Of a stretch of DNA of 64,000 nucleotides, positions 55,440 through 64,000 are shown in pieces. The number at the start of each line of letters is the position of its first letter. The stretch's first letter is position 1. The notes below the pieces were generated by a model. The model was not told the DNA's origin. It did no database searches and worked only from the letters and a program-made list of their open reading frames with translations. Made by a program: the position numbers and the translations under genes. Source of the DNA: Merluccius polli (lineage: Eukaryota; Chordata; Actinopteri; Gadiformes; Merlucciidae). The DNA is taken from the NCBI GenBank assembly GCA_030340625.1, contig JAOPHQ010001990.1, positions 253,001-317,000 of the forward strand, written 5' to 3'.

Positions 55440-55948
55440 TGTTAGGAATTCACCGGAGGCCAGGACCCAAAAGCGGAGACGGATGCAGAAAGTTCTTTTG
55501 AAAAAAGGAGTCTTTTATTTGACTAGGCAACAATAGGCAAAAGGCCAAAACTAAACAAATCAAAACTAGAACGCTCAGAGGATCGATAGAAAAAACAAAC
55601 CAAAAAATGCAGAATCCTACACGGAAAACAATTAAGGAAAAACGAGAGTTTCAGACCTCAAACACATAGGGACAACTTACATGGGCTAAGACGCGACAAG
55701 AACTAACACAAAGGCTTGAACTTAAATAGGGGAGGGAGCGGGAGGAAATCAATTAGGGACAATTACACATAAGGGCCAACAGGTGGGAAACACAAGACAG
55801 GAAGGGCAGACTCAACGAAAACAAAAGCACATGTAACAAAGGGGGCGGAGACAGGACAATAACAGACGCACATGTAAGGGATGACAGGGAAACACAGAAA
55901 TGACAAACATACGCCAGCAGGGCGGCCAGGCTATGCAGAGTCTTAACA
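55440..55948 (-). mobile_element. 5' LTR of element B (509 bp)
   Basis: Carries TATTTAAG on the minus strand (55728-55721). G55697, 31 bp downstream, starts the 11-nt word complementary to the primer site and is the inferred RNA start. Confidence 0.97.
55687..55728 (-). promoter_or_regulatory. Element B promoter: TATA-like box and R start
   Basis: TATTTAAG at 55728-55721 and gtcgcgtctta at 55697-55687. The spacing from the TATA start to the complementary word is 31 bp, the same as in element A. Confidence 0.75.
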
Positions 55949-55953
55949 CTTGC

Positions 55954-56358
55954 ATTAGTGCATTGCACATTATCAGACAAAACATTACACCAACTCACTA
56001 AATAAAAGTTAGCCAATAATATAGTTATTGAAATATTGAAAACAATATTCAAAGTAACAAAAAAAAAGGCAGAAAAGTGTGACATTTTGCGATGTGCATC
56101 ATTGCAGTCGGCTCTTGTGTAGTGAATGTGTTCCGCATCGCACCAGTTGACCTGTTACGTCGGGGGAAAACAGTTGGGAGTTGTCTAGCTGTGGAAGTTT
56201 AAATCTAAATAATCATCCGAAATAAATCTTTGTCTGTCAAGAGATGTGATAACAATGATCGTAGTACTTTTTTTCTCTTCTCATTCATTTTATCAATCCT
56301 TTGTGAGCCAGCTGTTCGCGTGAGCAGCCATTCGCTGTAACTCAGTAGGCCTAAGTAA
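55954..56358. other. Non-coding, no gene seen
   Basis: Anonymous AT-rich DNA. Confidence 0.5.
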
Positions 56359-56500
56359 GGGATAATCTGCGACAAGGTGTGCATGTATCGAAAAATAATG
56401 CACGACGCAGGGGAACCCCCTGACTCGAAGCGGAGGGGGGATTGCCTCCGCAAAGTGTATTATTTTTCAAAACATGCACACCTCGCAGTGGATTATCCCG
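56359..56500. repeat. Foldback repeat, arms about 46 bp
   Basis: gggataatctgcgacaaggt and the following bases up to aaaaataatgcac pair with 56455-56500 (ending cgcagtggattatcccg). The G/C-rich centre has its own small hairpin (aggggaacccc). It may be one part of the element at 56502-57173. Confidence 0.65.
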
Positions 56501-56501
56501 C

Positions 56502-57173
56502 TTATACCATGGCCACTTTAGCTCGCAATACTTTGTGTGTGCCTGTAAACAAACAGCAAATGACCGGAGAAATATATGGGTCTGACTAATGCCTGGGTCT
56601 GACTAATGCCTAATGTCAGTTAACATGAGATTCATATGGAATGCGGACATTACCTTATTACACCAGTAAATAGAGACAATCTTAGTAACGACATGGCAAC
56701 GTTACCTTATTACTCCAGTAAATAGAGACGACCTTAGTAATGACATGGCAACGTTAACTTATTACTCCTGTAAATAGAGACAATCTTAGTAATGACATGG
56801 CAACGTTACCTTATTACTCCAGTAAATAAAGACGATCTTAGTAACAACATGGCAATGTTACCTTATTACTCCAGTAAATAGAGACAATCTTCGTAACGAC
56901 ATGGCAACGTTACCTTATTACTCCAGTAAATAGAGACGATCTTAGTAACAAACCTGGCAACGTTACCTTATTACTCCAGTAAATAGAGACGATCTTAGTA
57001 ACAACATGGCAACGGGGAAGCTTTCTAAGCGTAGTCCCCTCGAGTCCGGTCCAGCGCATTCATTTTTAGACCGGTGATAAGGCTGCTTGTGTCATGGCCG
57101 TGTATGTTATCAAAAAATAATGCACACCTCCCCAGCCAATCAGAATCGAGTATTCAACCGGGCCATGGTATAA
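56502..57173. mobile_element. DNA element with ttataccatggcc ends and a 52-bp internal tandem array
   Basis: Inverted termini ttataccatggcc (56502) and ggccatggtataa (57173). The right subterminal part (ccagccaatcagaatcgag) is typical of short fish DNA elements. No clear target duplication. The interior is mostly the minisatellite at 56640-57012. Confidence 0.5.
56640..57012. repeat. 52-bp minisatellite, about seven copies
   Basis: Successive acatggcaac words at 56691, 56743 and 56795 and onward are 52 bp apart. Each unit reads acatggcaacgttaccttat, then a run ending aaatagagacgatcttagta. Confidence 0.95.
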
Positions 57174-58559
57174 AGAAAGTTAAGTAATAAATACCACCTG
57201 GCGGATCATGGTTACTTACTGAATTGACTGACATTTCAACGATGCGCCTTCGGAGCGACTAGTAGAAGCCCGTTCATACATCCATGGTTATTATTCACCA
57301 TCTAATTAAAACAGGTATTTAAATGAAGTCATGAAAAGACCAACTGACACCACACTGCACCTTTAAAGCAGTGTGACCTGAACTAGGTGTTTTTTATGTG
57401 ATTGTGTTGCTGTTGGGATGTCATGCTATAGCATGACAGCTTGATGCCAAGCTCCCCGGACCTTGGCCCCCATCTTCCAATGCCAGGAATAGTTGAGCTA
57501 AAGAGCACCAAAACATTTAGTTGTGAATTAACTCTAAAATACTTTTTGTTGAAGGGCCCGTTTTTTTTGTTTTTGCCCGTTTACTATTGTACTGTAGCCT
57601 ATTTTTATTTCTTTTTTTGCATAATCCTATCACCTTAATAGTAAATAAATTCAGTTGGTTTTTATGCTACACCATCTGACAGTTGTATCAAATTCAATAT
57701 AATTAGAATTTACACTATACAGTTACCCAGCTTCTTTGTACATGGCCTTTTGAGTAAACAAAACCACTGTTCATGTAACATTTCCCCTGCTATTTATCTT
57801 GCCTTTTGGCTCTATCATTCACATCCACTTTAGTTTGGGAAGCACATGTTGAATCCAGTCTCTTGCAGAGCTGCCCAGTGTGTGCACTGGAGGTTTCAGT
57901 CTGTAGCCAGGAGCCAAAACAATCTCATCTATTTTTATTAACATGCACTTTTCAAAGTACATAAGGATAATGTACATGACATGAACATCCATAAGAAAGC
58001 ACAACACTGAAATACAAAGAAAAACAGTGGATCATGATTTGTGAAACTTTTTTTTTTTCTCCTGTGGTTCTGTTATCAGCCCTGGCTGACAAACATAAAA
58101 GCCATCAAGTAACTTACGTAACCCCCTGCCCTTAGTAACCCACCAAATAGAGCTTTTATTTCACATGTGGACAAACACAATGTTTTAGCTGGCCTCTGAA
58201 TAATCTAACTTTTTTTTTTGTATACGTGCATGTGTACCCGTACACCAGATGAGGTTTTATGTGAATTTAATTTGTCATGGAATATTCTTCGGACAGGTAA
58301 GAGCTCTCGCACTGGATTAACAGAGCTCTGAAATAGCTGCAACTTTCTCTGCAACTTTCTAAAACCGTTTCATCTCGTTGTGAATCATTGATCTGAACAG
58401 TCCTTAAGATGAAAAAACTAAACCCTGTTATCGATCGCCTCTCTCCCAATTCCCCACCCAAACCCAATGTAGTGGGATCCAGGGAGGTATGTTACAGATT
58501 TTTTGTTGTTGCACAAAAGCACATTTTGAGATTGACCTAATGATCAAAATCACTAAACA
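57174..58559. other. Non-coding, no gene seen
   Basis: No recognisable exon or transposon terminus. Several T runs (for example 57560-57570, 58050-58060). Confidence 0.5.
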
Positions 58560-58570
58560 ATTTCTACCAT

Positions 58571-58959
58571 TTGCACTTTGCTTTGCAATATACTGTACAT
58601 GCTTCCTATGGAATTAGCTTTTATGCCGATGACACCCAAATCTACATTCCTATTGGATCACACGACTCCTCCCACATTCAGATTGAATCCTGCTTGACTG
58701 CAATTAAAAGATCGATGTCCCAAAATGACTTGCAGCTTAACACAAGAAAAACCGAGCTGATAAGCAACAATGAACACAACACACTGTGTTTTAAGGACTC
58801 TACAATCTCTCAAAGTTCCTGTGTCAAAAATCTTGGTGTCTTGTTGGATCCTATGCTTTCTTTTGATCAACATTTAAAAATGATTACCAAGACTGCATTC
58901 TTTCATCTCAGAAACACTGCTAAAATCAGACCAATGTTATCTCATCCATGCATTCATAT
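58571..58959 (+). pseudogene. L2-like RT fragment (catalytic to thumb part)
   Basis: The plus strand shows ISFYADDTQIYI, the F-A/Y-A-D-D catalytic box of LINE RT, followed by LQLNTRKTEL and SCVKNLGVLLDPMLSFDQHL, then ITKTAFFHLRNTAKIRPMLS. This is the usual order in CR1/L2-like RT. No start; the upstream palm is missing. Confidence 0.85.
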
Positions 58960-59216
58960 TGTGGCAGTTGCTCCTGCCACACGCCATCTTAGTGTCTTTT
59001 GCTGGGGCCCTCCGACACAGGACACAGGTTGTTTGTGATTTGAAGATGCATTTATTGGAGATGGCATGATGGTATATGCCGAGCAGATGGTAGATGCTAC
59101 CATGACAGAGGTTTCTCGAGTGTGTGTTGATAGCTGGTTTATTCTGGGTGCCATGATTGCTCTGCACCACAGGTGTGCAGCCCCACCCAGCCCCAGAGTC
59201 TAATCAGTCTGACTCA
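58960..59216 (-). mobile_element. Candidate solo LTR, minus strand (257 bp)
   Basis: Inverse copy of 14461-14718: minus strand starts TGAGTCAGACTGATTAGACT and ends ACTGCCACA. It sits at a breakpoint in the LINE coding. No 4-6-bp duplication is evident. Confidence 0.5.
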
Positions 59217-59591
59217 TGTAATGCACTGTTCTGTTAGTTATGCTGCTAGAGGCCTAGAAGACTATCGGGGGATTTCCCATGGTGCACTGAGCTCCTCTCT
59301 CTCTCTTTCTGCACACATTCATGTCCCATTAATGCATGTTACTAACACTTCTTTCCCAGAGTTCCTGTGTTTTCTCGTCTCGCAGGTTCTCATGGTTCCT
59401 GGTGGAGCCTTCTGCCATGGTCCTGCTTGACTGCCATTGCTAATATCCGTGATATTATTGTCGTTATTATTATTATTATTAGTTATTATTAAGTATTATC
59501 ATTGCTACAGTTACTGTTGTTGCTGCTCGCTGTCCCCCATCATTGCTGCTGTCGTCATCTTCTTCATGTTCATTAGTGTATTGATGTAGTT

Positions 59592-59629
<38 letters not shown>

Positions 59630-59868
59630 CAACTGGTCAAGGCAGATGACCATCCACCTAGAGCCGAAGGGTCTGTCTGAGGTTTCTGCCTTTTAACAGG
59701 CAGTTTTTCCTTGCCCCTGTCGCCAAGTGCTTGCTCATGGTGGTACTGTTGGGTCTCTGTAAATGTTATAAGGAGTTCGGTCTAGACCTGCTCCATTTGA
59801 AAAGTGCCCTGAGATAACTTCTGTTATGAATTGGCGCTATACAAATAAAATTGTATTGAATTGAATTG
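59217..59868 (+). mobile_element. Second LINE 3' tail with (aattg)n end
   Basis: Contains a TTA repeat (59461-59495), a CT run (59595-59626), the conserved tail words ttctgccttttaacaggcag and gataacttctgttatgaatt, and ends gcgctatacaaataaaattg followed by aattg repeats. A 3' fragment of another L2-like copy, without coding. Confidence 0.65.
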
Positions 59869-60240
59869 TTCTCTGGTTTACCCAACTCTACTACGAAAAG
59901 CCTCCAGCTTGTGCAGAACGCCACTGCTAGACTCCTAACTTGAACCAGAAAATTTGACCACATTACTCCTATTCTCGCCTTACTCCACTGGCTTTAAATT
60001 AATGCCAGGTCAGATTTTAAGGTGCTTCTGCTTGCCTATAAAATCCTGAAGGACCTTATTATTCCCTAGTGTCCTTCTTGGCCCCTCCGGTCTTCAGGAG
60101 CTGGCCTTCGTTCAATCCCAAAAGTTAAAAAGAAATCAGCAGGACAAGCGTTCTCTTTCCGAACACCCTATCTGTGGAACAGTCTGCCACCTGTAATCAG
60201 GGAAGCTGACTGTTGAAAAATTCAAATTTAAAACTTACCT
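59869..60240 (+). pseudogene. L2-like RT C-terminal remnant
   Basis: Read with frame changes, the plus strand gives LVYPTLL.., the region with LQLVQNATARLL-type text (cttgtgcagaacgccactgc), HWL-like and SAGQAFSF-type words, and ends with FKTYLFS. Stops and shifts are frequent. This is the normal end of L2-like ORF2. Confidence 0.65.
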
Positions 60241-60805
60241 CTTTTCTTTCTCTTACCTCTAGTGTCCCTCAGCTCTCATTACAGCTAAATCGACCTGCCA
60301 GCACTAGCCTTGCTGCCGACGGGTACTAGATTAGAGGTTCCCTACATGCTGTGTGTGTGTGTGTCCACCCTTCCCGATCTAACCATGCTGTCTCTGTTTT
60401 AGTGTGTTGCTGTGATCATGACTCGACATTTGGCCACCACATTGGACGGCTACCAGCTTACTCACCACCCAGCACCTAATCACCATGGACAAAATACATT
60501 TTCCATTTTCTTAAAATGCCTGGTTGTAATACTGCGTGTCACTTATGGCACCCATTGCACTCATAACCATCCCTGGAAGGAGGGATACCCCACTCTGCAT
60601 GCCTTCTCAAGATTTCTTCCTGATAATTAAGGGAGTTTTTTCTTGCCCTTTGCAAGACACCCCTAGCTAGAGCTAGGGGGGAGTCATAAATGTGTGGCAC
60701 ACACACTATGGGGTGTCGTAAATGTGTAGCCTGTGAAGCCCTTTGAGCCTGTAACTGTAATTAAGCACTCATCAAATAAAATTGACTTGATTTGACTAGA
60801 CCATT

Positions 60806-62137
60806 TAAGTGCGGTGAAGAGAATAGTGTTTGAATAAAATATATTTTTGTTTTCTATATTATATCTATGATCCAATCCTGAGGTCAATTCTATATCATAT
60901 CTATGATATAGTCCTGAGGTCAGTTTTATATCATATCTATGATCCAGTCCTGATGTCAGTTTGGTTCTATACTTTATGACACATTAACACAATCCCCAAT
61001 AGACCAGTGGTTGCTGGTAGGAAGTAAAGTGGTTCCCGCCACCTGTTATGACCACTATTGCTGTTGGCTACAGACAGGTAGCCATAGTAACCCAGCTCTA
61101 TAAACCAACGGGGGTCTGACAGACTGAGGAGTGAATCGCTAGAGTTGCAGGAGAAACACATTGGGGGAAAACTACACGTCTGGCAGGGGTAATGATTGAC
61201 TAGCTGTGCTAAATAGTGAAATCCAGCCATTTCAAATGCCAAGCACAATTCCACCACCTGCCAAAATACTCCCACATTATCTAGTGGTGTTTTGGGGGGG
61301 GGGGGGGGGGGGCTGACAGGAGGCGCGGTTGGGGTAATCGATTTCCACAATGTCAAGCTAACGAGGTGTAAAGTTGGGCGGTGTGCATGTGACAGCCAAG
61401 TGTCCTTGCCGTGATGCTGTGTGGCATGTCCTCTTAAAATCCCAACATCATAGAGTTCTATTTTCCTCTTTTAACAGACATACAATGAAAAGGTCAGTCT
61501 CAAAGTGAGTCAAAACACCTTGATATACTGCTATGGATGTGGAGGTCTTTTCAAAAGGAACATCTTGACATTTGCAGGTTTGCACTCGCTGGAATCATAT
61601 TTACGTTACGCTGTTGATTGTTGTGTTTGTTGTGTTTGCTGTCCACTGTCGATTTTTGAGTGGGCCACGCAGAATTCAGCTCTGTTTGGTCGTCCATCAA
61701 GGGAGATGGCGGACAGATGTAGGCTAAATATCAAGGATATAGGTGAAGGACAATTAAAGTATGAAGTAATAGCTTGTTAACAGTTAATCGCTGTTAACCA
61801 CGCAAACATTTTCCCGACACGACGATTTGACTATTAAAGACAACGTCGAATTAATCTTTCAAAGATTATCGAAGATTTGAATTCGAGGTCACCTGTTGTC
61901 ATATAAAATAGCAGCTACAGCTACAGCTTAACAGGGGTTGGTGATGAGTAGAGGACTATGTAGTGAATTTAAATGCAATAATTGGAATAGGAATATGGGT
62001 TTTTAAGTCACTAAGAATGACTCTAGTCTCAGGTAATGAAGATAACTTTACCTGAGACTAGGCTTGGTTTCTAGTCACTAGAAACTGATTGAAATTCAAG
62101 TGGCACTACTATTGTGAGACTAAAATTTCATTCTAGT
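60806..62137. other. Non-coding; poly-G run and local repeats
   Basis: Tandem tatatcatatctatgat words (60850-60945) and a G run of about 19-20 at 61292-61310. The rest is anonymous. Confidence 0.55.
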
Positions 62138-63011
62138 TCAAGTTCAAGTTTTTATTTGTTACATGCATGATTGTACACGTACAACAGCAGTAAAATGAAC
62201 TGAATGAAAATGAATATATAGGACAAAAGTAGAAAGAATTATTGCACACTAAAGATAAAATAGAAACAGAAAATATACAAATACAAAATACAAAAAAAGT
62301 ACAGTATGTACAGTACAGCATATGTAGTGTCAGGGCTGGGAATGTTTGGGTGTGAGTTAAGTGTGTAGTGATTTATGTGTTCAGGGTGTGTATTGCTGAA
62401 GAAAGAAGCTCCTCAGCCTTTCAGTGCTGGCCTTAAGGGAGCGCAGACGCTTGCCAGAGTGCAGCCATTGAAACAGTTTGTGGTTGGGGTAATGAGTGTC
62501 CTTGATGATCCGGTTAGCCTGGGGAGGACCTGCAATGCCTGGTGTAAATGCCTGAAAGGCTAAGCAGTGCTGTCCTGGTGATGCGTTCGCGCACCGGATC
62601 ACCCTGTGTAGGGCTGTCTTGTCCTGAGAGCTGCAGTTGCCATACCAGGCAGTAATGCTCCCACCTTGCCTTCTCTACTGCAGTGGAGATGTGAGTGGAC
62701 CATGATAGATCCTCAGAGATAAGTACTAAGGTATTTATAGCTGCTCACCCTATCAACCAGGTTCCGGTAGATCATGAGTGGTGTGTGATGAAACCTCTGC
62801 TTCTCCCTCCTGAAGTCTACCACCATCTCTTATGTCTTGGTGACATTCAGGTCCAGGTTGTTGTCTTCACACCATGAAGTCAGTACCTCCACCTCCTCCA
62901 AATAGGCCGACTCATTGTTATCTGAGATCAGACCTACTACCACTGTGTCATCTGCGAATTTCACAATGGTGTTGGAGCTGTGCCTGGCTAAACAGTCATG
63001 AGTGTAAAGTA
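62138..63011 (-). pseudogene. LINE RT C-terminal part and 3' tail, 5'-truncated
   Basis: The minus strand shows SSNTIVKFADDTVVVGLISD (catalytic F-A-D-D), then SWCEDNNLDLNVTKT, later a C-terminal region with HKLFQWLHSGKRLRSLKAS, and a 3' end near 62138 (cttgaacttgaacta tail). Frames are broken (stop within MVVDF..). A CR1/Rex-like fragment, different from 58560. Confidence 0.8.
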
Positions 63012-63672
63012 GGAGTGGGCAACATGTGCTTCCCAAACAATCATATCACAATCTTTTTAACACGCTTCACGATCCACCATCTGAATTGCGATCTTGCTTC
63101 ACAATTTTGAAATGTACTGTCGAGAATATCCAGACTCAAACAAGCCTATGGACTTTTCTATTTGCACCATTCAAAACACAATATTGCATTAAAGACACAG
63201 TTTTCAAAATGGTCATTACCGAGTTAAACTTTGTTTTAAAAATTTTAAATGTAATCAACAGTCAATAGAACACAATCATTAAATAACAGATTGTTCAAGT
63301 AATCAGAGCTCAACCCAAGTAGAAAAAAATTGTAGTAGTAAAATGTAAACTACAAAGTGTAAATACAAAAGTGCACTTTTCAAATCAGATCATACCGTGC
63401 ATCTAAAGTGTGCATCAGTGTCTTAAATCTCACATTTTCGACAGCTTTGAATGGCACCATATCCTTAGCGAGATGGCATGGGACGGTGGGGTTGCACCGG
63501 CCTGAGTGAAACACTCTCGGCATGTTCCTCTGGAGGCTTTGTTGTAAGATGCTTCAATAAATTTGGCGTATTCCCTCCAGAAGTGCCGACGGTTGCCGGA
63601 CAAAGTAAAATACATGAAAACATAATTTTAACAAAAGTACAAAATCTGTTTTTCATGTCCATGTTAAAATAA
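63012..63672 (-). pseudogene. Second ZBED-type hAT remnant
   Basis: The minus strand (about 63520-63600) encodes a stretch with GGNTPNLLKHLTTKPPEEHA, like the latter half of a BED zinc finger (T-x-N-L-x2-H-L) of hAT transposases. The region begins on the plus strand with aggagtgggcaacatgtg, similar to hAT termini. No catalytic domain is seen. Confidence 0.5.
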
Positions 63673-64000
63673 CGGCTAAACACAAGCTATCACTATACTT
63701 GTTTAAATACGAAATGGGGACCTGCACGTACACATGTACACATGTACGCACACACACACACACACGTTACACTCGACAAAATTTAGCTCAAATTACTCAA
63801 AAACTAGCAGAAACAAAATATAAGCACGTTTCAACATGTAATCAAGTTAATTCTAATAACACAGTGGACTTTAACTGTACAACATACCTATATAGAAGAG
63901 AAATAAAGCACAACTGTGATGGTTGGTATTTCACTTGCGAGCGTTTTACTCAAATTAATGAATACTGTGCTTCCTCGAGGTATGTGGGAGGAGACCAGAG
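63673..64000. other. Non-coding; CA run
   Basis: CA repeat near 63749-63767. No gene or transposon end recognised before the window ends. Confidence 0.6.

Larger units (their letters stand above)
50660..55948 (-). mobile_element. Ty3 chromovirus (sushi/Tf1-like) LTR retrotransposon B, full length and young
   Basis: 5289 bp with the 5-bp duplication cttgc (50655-50659, 55949-55953). The two 509-bp LTRs differ at one position seen by eye (agactcaatg versus agactcaacg). Order on the minus strand: LTR, self-primer site, gag, protease-RT-RNase H-integrase-chromodomain, polypurine tract, LTR. Coding is broken by one stop in gag and two frameshifts in pol, the latter both in short G/C runs. Same lineage as element A but clearly a different family. 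Confidence 0.95.
58560..60805 (+). mobile_element. L2-like LINE, 3' part, interrupted by an LTR and a second LINE tail
   Basis: RT C-terminal coding is split: part 1 at 58571-58959 and part 2 at about 59869-60240. The 3' untranslated region (60241-60805) ends aaataaaattgacttgattt. The solo LTR (58960-59216) and another LINE tail (59217-59868) lie between. 5'-truncated and decayed. Confidence 0.75.

Overview
This is a transposon-dense stretch of vertebrate DNA, almost certainly from a ray-finned (teleost) fish. The evidence is the mixture of CA/GT, GA and long poly-G tracts, spliced-looking exons with GT/AG borders, a sushi-ichi/Tf1-like Ty3 (chromovirus) family, DIRS, HARBI1-type Harbinger, ZBED-type hAT, Angel-like, Tc1 and L2/CR1-like elements, and a tRNA-headed SINE. 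There is no bacterial operon, no CRISPR array and no convincing complete single-copy gene. The species cannot be named from the sequence.

Layout. Positions 1-4622 hold a hAT end, a broken gag-protease reading frame and its roughly 1.1-kb 5' LTR (minus strand), the LTR being split by a 992-bp hAT element with an 8-bp target duplication. Positions 4623-13600 are mostly simple repeats, nested short DNA elements, a Tc1 transposase scrap and anonymous single-copy sequence. Positions 13607-23952 are a nest: a 9.2-kb Harbinger element (14758-23950) contains a DIRS retrotransposon remnant (tyrosine recombinase, RNase H, RT and Gag, minus strand). The DIRS remnant contains a TTAA-type element and a MULE-like element with a 9-bp duplication, and a hAT MITE and a LINE tail lie in other parts of the Harbinger. 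Positions 24000-33000 are largely anonymous, with a SINE, a TTAA MITE and minisatellites.

Two full-length Ty3 chromovirus-type elements follow: A (33525-38895, plus) and B (50660-55948, minus). Each has LTRs, a 5-bp target duplication, gag, protease, RT, RNase H, integrase and a chromodomain. In both, the primer site is complementary to 10 or 11 nt that begin exactly 31 bp downstream of the TATA-like box, which is the Tf1/sushi self-priming design. B is very young (one LTR difference in 509 bp).

Between them lies the most interesting object: a 2690-bp near-perfect palindromic element (40476-43165) with 1.17-kb arms and a 6-bp duplication. It is inserted in what looks like the last coding exon of a spliced minus-strand gene (exons 43540-43698 and 43307 to 40426). 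Without the element the exon frame is open and ends in tandem stops.

Positions 45000-50400 hold a LINE with endonuclease and RT domains (minus), flanked by an unusually long 52-53-bp direct repeat; one repeat copy carries a TTAA MITE and the other shows the empty site. Positions 56000-64000 contain a foldback or minisatellite element, an L2-like LINE interrupted by an LTR and a second LINE tail, another LINE fragment and a second ZBED-type hAT remnant.

Rather than cooperating genes, the window records successive insertions. Four separate frame breaks in two elements are compatible with one extra base in a short homopolymer, so assembly error must be separated from real decay.
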